Origin: Hybos culiciformis
Taxonomy: Eukaryota > Arthropoda > Insecta > Diptera > Hybotidae
Reading direction: 5' to 3'
NCBI GenBank assembly: GCA_964007475.1
Contig: OZ023273.1
Coordinates: 13,901,922-13,965,921 of the forward strand
Length of the DNA stretch: 64,000 bases
The translations under genes and the position numbers were made by a program. Under the pieces are notes generated by a model. The model did not search any database and was not told the DNA's origin. It was given only the letters and a program-made list of their open reading frames with translations. Below are positions 10,815-24,232 of this stretch, one piece after another; within the stretch, counting starts at the first letter, position 1; each line of letters starts with the position of its first letter.

Positions 10815-13501
10815 TATTCAAAACATCAAATAAATAGTTAGATATTGTTTAAACTTAAACGTAAATAATTTTCTTTTTTATAAAAGGAATTTAAATATTT
10901 TCCGAATATGTTATTCTTTTTTGAGATTCTACAAATTGTTTTGCATTGATATTATGATATTTTTAGAAAGATATGATTGAAAAAACTACAAAAAAGTCAT
11001 TTACCACAGTTAATATAGTCTATCTATAGCATTTTTTTTCACCGGCAAAATGGAATTATTGACACAATATATAAAAATTGTAAATCTGAATTTTAATTGT
11101 CACAAACGAGCACTTGAAATTAAAAAATAAAAATTATAACGTGTACACCTAAATATTTCTATGTGCTTATATGTACTTTTTATTAAAATTAAGCCAAGCT
11201 ATAAATAAAGAAAATAAAGTATTTAAAATCGATTTTAATAACTTACAAGCATTTTATTACTCTAGGTCAGGTAATTTAATTAATTTTAGTTTAAATAAAT
11301 TTAATTTGTTTTTATTTTGTATTTTTTTAATTAAAATCCTTATACTTGGTTAAAAATAATTTAATTAAAAAAAACAATGTGCATAAAATGGGGTATAATT
11401 GTTAAAATTCTGTCTCAGTTATCTTTTAATCGGAAAATATTATGCAAACTTAAGCTCATTGATACAACATATCAGAATTAATTATTTGAAAATAAAATTT
11501 AAATAATTTGAAAATTTTAAATGAATGCCCAGTGACATAAGGTCAAATGACAATTGACAATAATTGACAGTATAAAAAAAAACTAATAAAATTGCTTCGA
11601 AAAATCAATTGCTAGCAATATTTTGTTGTATATAAAGTGTAGATATATGTATGTTATAAAGTGTATATATAAAAATAGTAAAATCATTGAATCAGCTAGT
11701 TAAAGAAATAGAGTTGTTTTAAATCAATAAAATATATACCTTAAAATCTTAAATAAAAAACATTTTTTCTTTTCTGAAACTTTTTAAATTTTTATAAATA
11801 CGATATTTTTGTATTATTACTTTTAATTAGTATTTTAGTAATAAGAGCTTCAATAAAGCATTAAAATTTGTTACTAGGTATTCAAAAAATAAATCTCAAA
11901 AGGTCACTGTTCTATATTTTATGAACATTACAAAAGCTTAAAAATTCTTATTCCAATTTCAAAATATTAAGAGTTATGTTTATACTGTGAGAGATCAAAA
12001 TTATAAATAAAATGACCGACCATGTTATGAATGATATGAATAACTCTGATAAGAGTAATTCTAAGAAATTTTTACAGTGAAATTAGTATCATATATAAAA
12101 TTAAAAATACTCTATATAAATTTCATGCAATAAACCAAGGATATTATAGTATATAATTTTTTTTCTAATTTACTAGGAATTATATAAAAATTTAAATAAA
12201 ATAATTATTATCTTTAACAATAGAAAAACAAAAACTTTATTAGAATCTAACATAATACCTAATTAGATAGACAGATAGATGCTGTTTTATTCTAAAAACT
12301 TTATAAAACTGAAAATATGCAATTAAATAAAAATATTAATGTAAATATATTTACTAAACAAACACAAAGTAATAGACAGAGCCACACTCTTTTTTCATTT
12401 TTCTTTTTTTTTTCAGAAGAGTTTGAGAATTTTTATGTAAGTTATTACGATAGAAGGAAAATGTCAATATTCCTCGTTGAAAGTCCCGAAAAAAACGGAA
12501 AGATTTATCAACGAAACGTACTAACATCTACGAAGTGCTAAATTACCTATATTCAAATAGTATTACCGGTAAATTTCTGCGACACGTAAATAAAAAAATC
12601 TTAGAATGTGGATTTTAAAAAATTATTTTTTAATGTCGAAAAAGTTGCGTTAAAGGTTATGACAAGCCTTTATAATACCGCAAAAATTCTGGTTCATCTC
12701 GGACTGAAATTTTGTGTCAATTTTTTAATTTGTTCACTTGAATTAAGTATTTTAGTTATTTTTTAACAAAAAATTTAAAAATGTTTAGCAAAAATATAAT
12801 GAAAATAGAGCAGAGATCATTTTTTTTTTTGACAATTTTTTTTTCAACATTTCTGATCAACATGTGTCAAATAATTAATTTTTTTATGGTTATATTAAAT
12901 TTAAATTCACATAAAAAATATTGTTCACTTGAATTTCATTAATATAATAATAATTTAGAATTAAAATCTATTTAAAAAATATTTTCATGTCATTTATTAC
13001 TTAATTCAAACTCCCTATAAATCTTCTATGGAAAAGGTGTGATTTTTTTAATATTAACTGAAAAAGATCAGAGCAAAGCAAATCAGAATTTTTATAATTT
13101 TAAAAAGAAATAAAACTTAAGAAGCATTTCTTAAAATTCTATATGTATACGATATCTACTTTAAAAATTTTAGTGTGATAATATCTACAACTGTGAAAAA
13201 AAAAACTTCATAGAGAATAAGTAATAAATAGTGGCAGAAAGAGTATAAGTAATACTTCGTTATTTTCTGATTGAATTTGCTTGCTTTTGATATTAAATAT
13301 ATTATAACTGGTCCAAAAATGTATATACCTAGCAAAATGAATCGAAAATCACATTTTTTATTGTTTTTTCTATCGAAATAAATTAAAAAAATTGTTTGTC
13401 AAATTTTGCTTTAATCATGTGAACAATATAAGTTTGATCTATTTTTCTTTGGCTATGACAAATAGCTTATCTTGCTAATGTCATCAACTAGTTCTATTTG
13501 A
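10815..13501. other. AT-rich stretch, one weak exon-like patch
   Basis: Mostly featureless. At 12400-12541 a polypyrimidine tract and CAG (12414-12416) precede an open frame of about 41 codons beginning EEFENFYVSYYDRRK and ending at a TAA. A GTAAGT at 12437 could instead close a 20-base micro-exon. There is no similarity I recognise and no neighbouring exon. Confidence 0.4.
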
Positions 13502-13509
13502 CCTATATA

Positions 13510-13835
13510 CAGTGATGATATTAAAAAATTTTAACAACCGGTATATTTGAGATACTCATACAGTATTTTTGTAGTAAAAAACAGATTAATATTAAATATC
13601 AAAATTTTGGTTTTGGAAAGTGTATTAAGGATGAATTTTCTAAACGTTTATCACTATTGTCAATTGATGTATATTAAATTGAAAAAAAAAAATTTAATCA
13701 TATATTTAATGTTACTCATTGTGAAGAATTCTCAATTCTCAAAAGACAATTAAAATATACTTCTAGATCTCGGCTAAGTCTCAGAACTAAGTCGTTCCCT
13801 AAGGCTAAAAGTATTACCCCCTGAATATCAGCACT
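13510..13835. mobile_element. Short hAT-type MITE (326 bp)
   Basis: A perfect 8-bp direct repeat CCTATATA (13502-13509 and 13836-13843) brackets ends CAGTGATGATATT (left) and CAGTGCTGATATT (right, read inward), 12 of 13 identical. CAGTG ends with an 8-bp duplication identify hAT. Similarity of the two ends fades after about 13 bp. No coding potential is visible. Confidence 0.8.
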
Positions 13836-13843
13836 GCCTATAT

Positions 13844-16800
13844 ATAGCATGAGATGTATACAGAAAATATAGCTGCCGGTTTAAAGTGTGTTTAAAGTAT
13901 AACATAATAAAATCAGTATTTCTCCAAAACAAGATTTAGCCAGAACATAAAACTTAAAGATATAAATATTATAAGCAGGATGGTATTACAATGATAACTT
14001 TCCCAGTTTTAATAAAGTTTCTAATAAAGGTCAAGTATACAAATAATATTGTCAATTTGTTGACATTTTATTAAGCTTATCAATTTGGTTTTTTTTTTTT
14101 GTTATATATTACTCACAAAATTGGGTGATTTTTTTTTTATAACAAAAATTATTTTCTGATTAAAATTCAATTTTTATTTATAGTTAAATATAAAATATTT
14201 TGATTAATTAATTAATATAATATTTAATATATTTAATTTAAGTTAATTATAAAAATGAAAATAATTTTTTTTAAATTACATATAATATATATTTATTTTT
14301 TTGTTAAATATAAAATTTCCTACAGATAAATCTTTATCGTTTAATTTTATTTATTTATATTTTTTATGAAATAATTTTTTGTTTTGTATTTAAATCTCAA
14401 AACCGGCACCGCCACACTAACTATGTGATTTACTGTTTAATTCGAAATTTTTAATGATTATTTTTATTATAATTTTTTTTTCTTATCAGCATCAAAAGTC
14501 TCGCTAAAATGACTTTAGTATTTTTCTTGTTTTAATGTGGAAAAAAAAAAATAAATACATTTTTTTTTATTTAAATATAGAAAAAAAAACAAAGAAAGCA
14601 AAATGTATCTGAGATGTTTTTAATCTGAATGACCAATGTTTACTGATCAAAATTATTTATTGTAACTGACCGTTATAGGATGTTGTTGATTTGACTTCAT
14701 TATTTAATTTTGAAAAAAAAAATTATGTTTTTTTGTATTTAGCACAAAAATTATTCTTTTAGTTAGATGATAATGGGTTTGAACAAACTTTAATGTGTTT
14801 ATATCTTCGCACCCTTTTTGAATGGATCTTAAAATCAATTGGGATTCTGCGGTAAATAATTTTTAAGATCCTAATTTCTTAAAAACGGCCTTAAATAATT
14901 CTACAATAAAAAGTCCCATTTTATATTATAACTAAAACTGACTTAAAAAAGTTTAAATTGTTTTACATTTATATTAAAAAAGTTTTTTTTTATATATATG
15001 AATAACTGATCCATCCTCCGTTCATTGACAAGTTTGAATCACCCTTGTTGAGTCAAATCAAAATAAAAAAAAAAAATTATAAATAGTCATATAGTCATAG
15101 TTACACTTTATTCCATTGAAAAAGACTTTAGAATTAAATTGTTGTGATCATGTTAATACACTAGCCTAAGTTTTATAATAATTGTAAATCCGACTTTATT
15201 CTGGAAAGTTTGAAAAATTATTTAATACGTTTATTCCATCTGAAAAGTTGATGAAATACTCTCCCTTTTTTTTCTATACACCAATCAAAAATATTTAAAT
15301 TCTGAAAATGACAATTTTGAGATTAAATGTTAAAAATGATGCAGTTTTAACCTTTTTTCTATAATAATTTATTGAAAAAAAAAAAAGGTTTCAATACTCT
15401 CAATTTTATTAGATGCAGAATATATCAAACAAATACAAGAAAAAATTAAAAATATGAAATATATAATTGACAATTTATATGAAAAAAAAAAAAAAATTAG
15501 GAAATACATTTTTTTCGAATTCAAAATTCGTTTTTGCAATTTTCATAAAACATCAGATTCGAAAAATTTATATTCGGTTTTTGTTGCTCTTTTAAATTAA
15601 TCTCTTCCAACATTTTAATTATTTGTAATTATTTTTTTAAAATATGCAATGAAAAATAATTATAGTAATCATTATATTGGAATTGTAAATATCAAGAAGG
15701 TGGCTATAAGCTATTGTAAAGACTTGAGCTTCGGCTTTGTTAATTCAATAATTTTATATGATATTAATAAGAAATTGTTAATACAGCATTTTTCTTTTTA
15801 ACTAAATGTTCAATATTGCATAAAAATGGCGTAGCAGTGTTAAAATATCTTACAGCATAAAAATATTTAGGTTTTTATTACAATCCTATTTTATTATTGG
15901 TCCCCTATAATCATAGTTCTTAAATAAAAAATTTTCTCATTTGAAAAATGAATGAAATGCTAAAAAAAAAAATAGTTCCTTTGAATTATTATTTTTTTTT
16001 TCTTTTTTAACTGTGTGAGCATTAATTTAGTTTAATTAAGAAAACGGATAATTTCAATGTGAACATTATAAAACAATCTCTGTATATTGCACTTTAATGT
16101 ATGCGGGATTAGATAGGAGTATGTTTTTTGACAATTCATTCATAAAAATTTCAATTGTTATTTGAAAGTGTTAGAATATTATTGTATTTATTAAGATAGT
16201 TTTAATTCTACATTGAAAAAGACACGTTTAACAAAATTGATCGAATGATGTTGTTCTTGAAGAAAAACTTCAATACTTGGTGGACTGATTAAAAAAAGGT
16301 AATTCATTAAGCTATATATTATATAATGATTATAAAAATATTCTTTTGACTACAGTATATTATTCTTTTCGCTGAGTTTTGATTTATATTAAACTTCATG
16401 TATATAAAAAGATCATTTTGAGTTTTGTATAAATGTTTTACATTTTAATTTATACAATATTCACATGATATTTATTTTGTATTTTTAATCGATTCTATAA
16501 GATTACGAATTAGTCATCATAATTTAGTAGAATTTGAAAGTTTTATAAATTTAGTGTAATTTATGAACAAAGAATTATAGCCTTCATAATTTTTTAACTT
16601 AATCACAAATTTATTATGAAATCAGTTGAAATTTAATAAAAACTTCATAAAATAATCGCAAAAAAATGTAAGCAAATTATATAAAAATTTTGTGGACTTT
16701 AAAGTTCTTAATTTAGACGCCTGAACGTCCGAAGAAAACTAGAACTATAGATAAAGGGCTCTCGTATTTTATTGGTTGTACTAGACTTCGAAATTTTTTA

Positions 16801-18770
16801 GATTTGGAATTCAAAATTAAGTCGAGAATATTAAAATTTTTTTTTTAGAATAGAAACTATAATATAAACACCAAATGAGCACCATCATTCTTACGGAGCT
16901 TCAGATCACTACTTGAACTACTTGATCGACGAAATAAAAAATGTAAATTAATATAATTGCTATAATATCAAAAATTTTAGGTTCATAAAATCTTTCTTTT
17001 CTTTATTATTATTATTATACTTACATTTTAAAGTGTGTTATAAAAATATTTAGGAGGATTTATTAATGTCATCATATATTCTTCCTCTCATAAATTTATT
17101 TGAAAATACAAATACATATATGTTCAAATAATAAAAAAAATTGTAAAATATATTCAAAATTACAAAAAATATGAATTACTAAGTATGTGCACTCGTAAAC
17201 AAAAATTGATGTTACGCGAATGTTGAAAATATTATCTTTTTTTTTCAAAAATAATTAATTACCTTTAGGAAATTCTACTTATTTCAAATCGTTGGAAGCT
17301 TTAAAATCTATAGTATAGGTAAATCAAGCAATTAAAAGATTTTTATACAAATAAAAGTTTGGCCTCCTTTTTTAGAGATAAATTATGTCCTCTCTTAAGA
17401 CAACGCTGTTGACAGATGAAATAGAACAAGATCTTTAATCCTAAAAGTATAATTTAATTAAAGAATATTAAATTTAAACTTGCCAAAACAAAGAAATAGT
17501 AAAAAGTTTATTGGAATCTTACCAATAAACTTAAAATTAATTAATTATCTTTTGCAAATAACAAGTACGATTACTTAAGTGTTTTGTTATCTAAAAACAC
17601 AAAAAATTTGGAAACATAATGTATTGGAATACAATATTGTTTGTGGAATACAATATTTCTTAAATTGTTGTTGCCCATAAAGTTATATATTGTTGATGTA
17701 CCTTTTTTTTTGTTACAAAGCACCGAAATTTACAAGTACAAGTATACTTATATATTCAAAAATTTAAACCAACACCCTATTATTTATACTCTCATGTAGC
17801 AGAAATGTTAAAAAATTACTTTATCTGGTTTGAATATACAAATGAATTTTTATTAAATATACCCTGATAAATTATTGCGACCATTTATTATTATTATTAT
17901 TACTATTAGTATTATTATTATATTAAGAATATAACTTTATGTACTCAATAAACAGCACAATTACACAACCCGTGTGTCAATCTTGTTAAACTGTATATAT
18001 ACACCATAATAATGTGTAACAATATGAATTCCATTCGGGTCTCTGAATGTGAATAAATGTCAATTAAATTAATAAATAAAGACGACAATGAACAATTGAT
18101 GATGATGTTGAATAAAAAAAAACAAAAAAAAAATCTGAACCATAATAGAATAATTTAAAAAAATATGAAATGAAATTAAATTATTAAATTAAGGCTCACT
18201 CAATGAATTTTGTTAAATAAAATATGAAATAAAACTTAAAAAAAATTTATTACTGTATTGAATTATTTTTGTAAATTTCAAAATGTTAATTGAGTAGAAT
18301 ATGTTTATAATGTTTTTTATATATATACATATAATATTTGCATATACTTGTAGAACAACATTATAAATATAAATAAGTGAAAATGAGAACATTTTCTGTG
18401 AAATAATAGTAATTATTTCGTCGAAATAATTCATGATCTAAATTTATTTTAAATAAAAGAAGGAAAAAATTGACAAATGATAGTAATACTTACATAATAT
18501 ATTATTGATGACAATTTTGATTTTATTTATATACTTAACTCAAGATCATTATTTTCCCACTGGGTTGAAAATTTATTTTACATTTTAATTATATAAGGTC
18601 GAAAATATGAAATGAATACAATACCTGATCATTATACATCCCTAGGTTACAGAGGCTTAAATAAAAATCATGTATCGACAATTTGGCTTTAAAATGTAAT
18701 AAATGCTTTTAATTTATATTTAAATATATGTTGTTTAAAATAATTTCTTTTATAAATATAATTCTTTTTT
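13844..18770. other. AT-rich stretch without recognisable gene
   Basis: Low-complexity A/T-rich sequence throughout, with a TTA/ATT microsatellite at about 17886-17922. Slightly GC-richer words at 14400-14420 and 16718-16800 could not be assigned to anything. Confidence 0.6.
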
Positions 18771-18777
18771 TTTTCAG

Positions 18778-18877
18778 CCCAAAACAACTGGAATAAAACA
18801 GGCGGAATCAAACATATATAAAGAGCAGAAAGATAAATACAATATACCACTATGCTCCAATTTGATTGATTGCAGAA
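18778..18877 (+). CDS. Candidate isolated exon, unknown product
   Basis: A run of T followed by CAG (18775-18777) makes a strong splice acceptor. It is followed by an open frame starting CCC, reading PKTTGIKQAESNIYKEQ and on through DKYNIPLCSNLIDC, and a GTAATT donor at 18878. The frame stays open beyond the donor to a TAG at 18895-18897, so it could also be a terminal exon. The codon content is much less A/T-driven than the surroundings. I do not recognise the sequence. No flanking exon was found in thousands of bases either side, so it would have to lie in very large introns or be a chance or mobile-element fragment. Confidence 0.35.
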
Positions 18878-19622
18878 GTAATTTACTTTTCAAATAGATT
18901 TTTATTTGAAAAAATCGCATAATGTTATAGGCAATAATTGAACTGTTTTCCTAATTCCTCATAGTTATCAAGAGAAAAAAAAAAAAAAAATGAAAAGAAA
19001 GTTCTCTGATCTTGTTCAAAATATTTCGTCTTGATTTTTATCTTTTATGACAGAATATTATTATTATTATTAATAAATTTATTTTAGGAAGTAATCAATT
19101 AACAAGAAAATTAAGAATACTTTTGCTTGAAGTGAAAAATTTACATATTTTTATAGTAAAATAGATTTAAGTTAAAAAGGAAGTTGACATATAAAGTACC
19201 TCTTAAATTAATTTATCTTCATCGTAAAAATGAAATAATGCATTCTAAATATTATCTAACTGAACATAAATGTTTAACTTAATAATGATATAACAAAGAA
19301 TTTTAAAACATAATGTATAACATTATTATTATAATATTAAGTATATATACATATGTATAGAGAAAAATTTTTCATGAGGGTGGTGAACAAATTAAATTCT
19401 ATTTCATATTCAACGTATTTTATTACTATAATACTATTTAGTCAGTTAAATAGAACATAAGACTTAAACACAATATTTTAAATTAAATTAAAATACCAAA
19501 TGATATAGGTAAAAATTTTAAAATTGAAGTTTTATGTCATATAGTAAACATTGTGTTTGTGTTTACATGTATTTAATCATATAGAATTCGTGATAATAAA
19601 ATAATTTCCTGAATTTAAAATA

Positions 19623-20563
19623 CAGGGTGACCAGAATCAACTGTCGGGTTAAAAAATAGCTACAAAAACTTTAATTTTACGTCAATTATCAGGAAATTTG
19701 ATTTATAAGATCCTTATAATATATCGAACAAAATTTAATATTTCGATTCAATTCTTTCGCCTTACATTTTAAAAATTTCCTTTAAACGTTTTGGAAAAAT
19801 TTTGAACGCGGCACGCACGACTTTCATAGGAATTCCATCCCAAATCTTTACCAAATGAGCTTTGAATTGCTCCAAACTTATTTTTTTGACATTCTTAACT
19901 TTACTGAGCATATATCCTTATATGCAGAATTCAACTGGATTGAGGTCCGGTGAAGATGCAGGCCACTCTTTAGATGTTACAAAATCTGGCAAATGTTTAC
20001 AAAATTACAAAATCTGGCAAATTAGGTTCGTTTGCCTTTATGAGCTGGCGCAGAATCTTGTTGAAAACAAAAATAGTCTTAGCCAAACATGTTCTTAGCC
20101 TGAGGAAAAAAATTTGTCTCTAGAATATTAGTGACGATCAATTTTAACGTTTTTATCAACAAATTACAATGGGAATTCCCCTCTGGCGCAAATGGCTCCC
20201 AGACCACCAAACGAGACACATTCTGAAATCCTTAAACGCCTAATTTGTTGTCAGAAAGTGAAATTCCCAAACACGATCATTTTGCTGATTATAAGAATCT
20301 TGCAACAGAAGCATTTTCTCGTCCGAAAAAATTATTTCGCCTTCTGCGTGCCAGTCAAACAAAAATTTACTTTTTATGTTGTACTTAAAAATTAGCTCTC
20401 GTTTAGATTCCATGTTTAATTTTAAATACAAAAATCTTTTTTTAATGAGAACTTAATAAGAATTAAGTTTACAAAAAGTGGAGGTAACAAACATTTTTTT
20501 TCGCCCACTTAGACATCATATTTAAATTTTGAAACTTGCCGACAGTTGATTGTGGTCACACTG
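19623..20563 (-). mobile_element. mariner-family element, decayed (941 bp)
   Basis: Terminal inverted repeats of about 25 bp begin CAGGGTGACCAGAATCAACT on the left and, read inward from the right, CAGTGTGACCACAATCAACT. They differ at two positions and are flanked by TA (19621-19622 and 20564-20565). The transposase is on the minus strand and broken. Full mariners are about 1.3 kb, so part of the N-terminal half (the DNA-binding region) has been deleted. Confidence 0.92.
19762..20431 (-). pseudogene. mariner transposase pseudogene (catalytic half)
   Basis: Reading the minus strand, the first segment includes IIFSDEKMLLLQDS then QNDRVWEF, which carries the first catalytic Asp (SDEK) of the mariner DD34D core. 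After stops and frameshifts, fragments around FVDKNVKI and the degraded Gln-Asp-Ser/Ala region follow. The last segment reads FVTSKEWPASSPDLNPVEFC, where the Asp of SPDLNP is the third catalytic residue, then an in-frame TAA where Trp is expected, then a C-terminal tail ending RLKEIFKM and TAA (19762-19764). The helix-turn-helix N-terminus is absent. Several stops and shifts make it non-functional. Confidence 0.88.
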
Positions 20564-20565
20564 TA

Positions 20566-23500
20566 ATTATTGTCATGATTGAAACTATTTTATGAAAATA
20601 AAATTACTAATTATCTATCAAAAATTTAAAACAACACAATAATTACTGAAACTAAGTAAAGGCCCCGATCCTAATTTTTTTTTTTTGATAAATTTATACT
20701 TATTATGTTGTAATAGAATTCATCTCCACTATTTTCGGAGTTTAGACTTAAGCATTATCGTTATCGGTATTGAGATATTACGACAAATCACAAAATTGCT
20801 TTATTGCAATCACTACATTTAATAGTACCCCTGTAACAAATTACATTAGTTAAATAGTAACAATATAGAAGCAATATAGTATTTACAAAATAAAAACTAC
20901 TAGAATAAAGCTTTAAAAACAAGAAATTAAGGACTTGTTGTCGTAAGAGAAATTCGATTTTTTTTATTCAGATACATTTTGTTCACTACGTCAGAGTCTG
21001 AAAAAATTAAAACTATTTTTTTAAATGTGAACTTATTTATTTTAAAATAAATGATAATAAAGAAAAAAATGTCATCTTTCTTTTTTATTTATTTATTACA
21101 GTTACATTTAGAGCTATTATCGAAAGAAACTGATTATTTTACTGTGAGCTTACAAAATACGTATATAAATCCTAAAAGATATTTACATACAATATACATA
21201 AATATAAACATTGGAAAGAATTAAGTATACATTATGTACCATAAATTTCTATATTTTAATATTAAACAAAGATAAAATTTATTTCTTGTTCCGTAGAACT
21301 TAACATCAATTTCATAAATTGAAATTTGAACGTTCTATATATATGAATAATATTAAAAGTGCGCGAAATAACATATAAAAACAAAGAATAAAATAAACTT
21401 TTCCATGAAACATAAAAAAAATGTGTGTGTTTTTTTTGTAATATAGAAACATGTACATATCTAAAATAAGAATTTAACCTATACTCTTAATTCTATGTTA
21501 ACTCATTATTCAAGAAAAACATATTATTCTGTATTTTTATACAAAGGATTAAAAAAAAAAAAAAAATTCATCACATAAAAATTAATTTCCATTTCGTTTC
21601 CAACTATAGAATGAGAATATATAGAATACACACATAATGTATGTATTTTATACATTCGTTACTATCAAAAGATTCAGTTTTATTTTTCTATCATGCACTT
21701 GTGTATTTTATTTGTTGAATATCAAAGTTAAATAGCATTAGATCCCTAAAATGATTGTCAATGATTTAAACAGTGCGATATTTAAGATAAAGTCCAAAAT
21801 TTAATTAAATAAGTATGTATATGCCCTGTGTATAATATATTTTTACCAATAATAATTATTTTCCAAAAAGAAATATATATATTCAAAAAATCCATTTAAT
21901 GATATTCCAGTTTATTAATATTATTAGTATGTGCTTGTGTGCTAATAAATTTTATTTCAAAACACATCAGTCATCAAATAAGTCAAATATGATGATAAAA
22001 AAGTCGTAAGCTTGAAAAGTATAGTTCTTATCGTTTAAAAAGTTGCACTTCAGAAACAGTTGATATTTCTCTACAAAGATAATATCAGTGACATCAGCGT
22101 TAATTGATGACGTAAAACAGAAATAATGTAAACTAAATTATTTTCAGTTAAACATTTCCCAAATATGTGTTTGTATATTTTCAGAAAAAGGTTAAAAATG
22201 AATTATAACAATTTTATTTTGAATGACAGACCATGTAAATATAATTAAAAAATACACGTCGTCATATAAATAAAGTTTTTATGCATGCAAGTTTCATTTT
22301 ATAAAAGCTATAAACTAAATTGATGTTGTTCATTTTAGGAATGACTTAAAAATTTCCTCATTAGAAAATTTGTAATAGAAAGTAATTTTAATAAAATTCT
22401 TTTATTTTTAATAAATGAATGAATATAACATTCAACTCTTTATTTAATTTAAGTATAAGCTAGAAATTAATCAAAAAAGAAAACTCTGAATTTGTATAAA
22501 ACTCAGTGGAATTTAATTTTATCTGTTTTTATAGTTTTAATATATGTATTTTAGCGAAATAATAATGTTACAATTTTATATTTTAAAATTCTAAAGAATC
22601 AGATGAAACACTGTAAAGCTCTCTCGGCACCATGCTACAACGTCTACGACTTTAATGTATACAAGCGAAACGTCATAATGTCTACAGATTGTATTAATGC
22701 AGGCCTGCTCTATACATTTTTAATGAAAAAGCAGATCTAAGGCATTTTCGCGAGGCTGCAGGAATTAAAAAAAATTTTTTTTACACAAAAATTGCTCCAA
22801 TAATTGAAAAGTGTTTTTTATTTTATCACAAATTAAGTGATTTTATATAGAAATAAAAGAAAAGGATAGCAATTAAATTTTTAACACTTTTTTTTTGATG
22901 AAGTGAGGCTAATTACATTAAAAAATTAACAATTTATGGTTAAGTGGGCCCAGTTTCGTCCATTGATAAAGGTATGACAATCAATTTTTTGATTTAACAA
23001 ATTAAAATTAATTTAAATATACCAACATCACAGAGAATAATCTAATATCACTCTCTGTTCATTTAGCAACTTAGTTATATCGGGGCTGATTTTTTTTTTA
23101 AATTGAAATCAACTCACAAGCCGATTTAACCGGAAATCATATCTCCCCACACTACTAATTGTCATCATAATTTATTCCAGGCCGGTCGGGAACTTAAAAC
23201 TCGGTTGTTCGGACTCGTAGAACACTTTGGCTTGGCTGAAAGTGAACGATATTGCGCATATTTTGTCATTAAAACGATCGAAATCGGCCAAGTTATTTAA
23301 TAGTTATATAAGCATTTAACAGACGAATAGAGACTGCCAGACAGAAAGTCAAAACATATAGTCCGTTTTACTTGTTTGATGGAAAATGGGCTTAAAAAAA
23401 AAGAAAAATTATATATTTTTTTTAAAATATCGTATTTGTATTTTTTTGATTCATTTTATTAAAATGACGAATACAATTTACTATAGAACTTTACAACATA

Positions 23501-24224
23501 ATCTTGTTATGTACTAAAAATCGTGATGGATTTAACATTATTTTCTCAATGTATGTAAATCATTTATAACGTACTAATATCAATATTATTATTTGCTTTA
23601 AAAATTATTTAATTTTTTATTTTATTTTTTTTAATTTTATGCTTAGACATTACAAGAATAAAAATTTTGATCTGTATACAAAAAACATGAAATCGAATTT
23701 TTTGCACTCATTTAACGAATAAATTAAATGTTTACTCTTTAAAATTGTATGACGGGGAAAAAAATTAAAGAAAAAAGTAGTCATTTTGAAGCACAATAAT
23801 ATGGTATTTTATTATTATTATTTTCTTCCCCTTTAATTTACTAAAATTGCGCAATTAGAAACAAATGAAAATTATCTTTTTCATTTATAAACTTTTGAAA
23901 TAACATTCATTTAAAGCTTTTTTTTAAATGATGGTTCTTGCCCTGAAAATATTTATCATCATGAAAATTATTATATTTTTTTATATTAAAAATAGGGTAT
24001 ACTGTACTTTGTGTTTTATTTTAAAAATTTTTTATGTAGTATTTTTCGAATATTTATAATATTTTAACTGTCTATCTCTTCTATAATATAATATGTGCAG
24101 AACAAAAGTATGCATATTCAAAAATTAAAATTATTAACAATACGTAATAGTTTTCAAGTTATTATAAAATATTGTACTATTTGACAAAATCATCCGTGAG
24201 ACCATACGTGAACATGTATATTAT
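20566..24224. other. AT-rich stretch with unassigned GC-richer patches
   Basis: No gene is supportable. Less AT-rich patches at 22610-22790 and 23150-23400 include words such as CAGGCCTGC and CAGGCCGGTC that resemble transposon ends, but no inverted partner or target duplication was found. Confidence 0.5.
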
Positions 24225-24232
24225 ACTATACT

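Noticed and set aside
13510..14420. Larger hAT from 13510 to the GGCACCGCCACAC word near 14405
   Set aside because: No target duplication at the far end; the exact CCTATATA repeat places the right border at 13835.
19862..20395. Two plus-strand open frames (19862-20098 and 20192-20395)
   Set aside because: They are antisense to the decayed mariner transposase, whose minus-strand motifs explain the reduced stop density.
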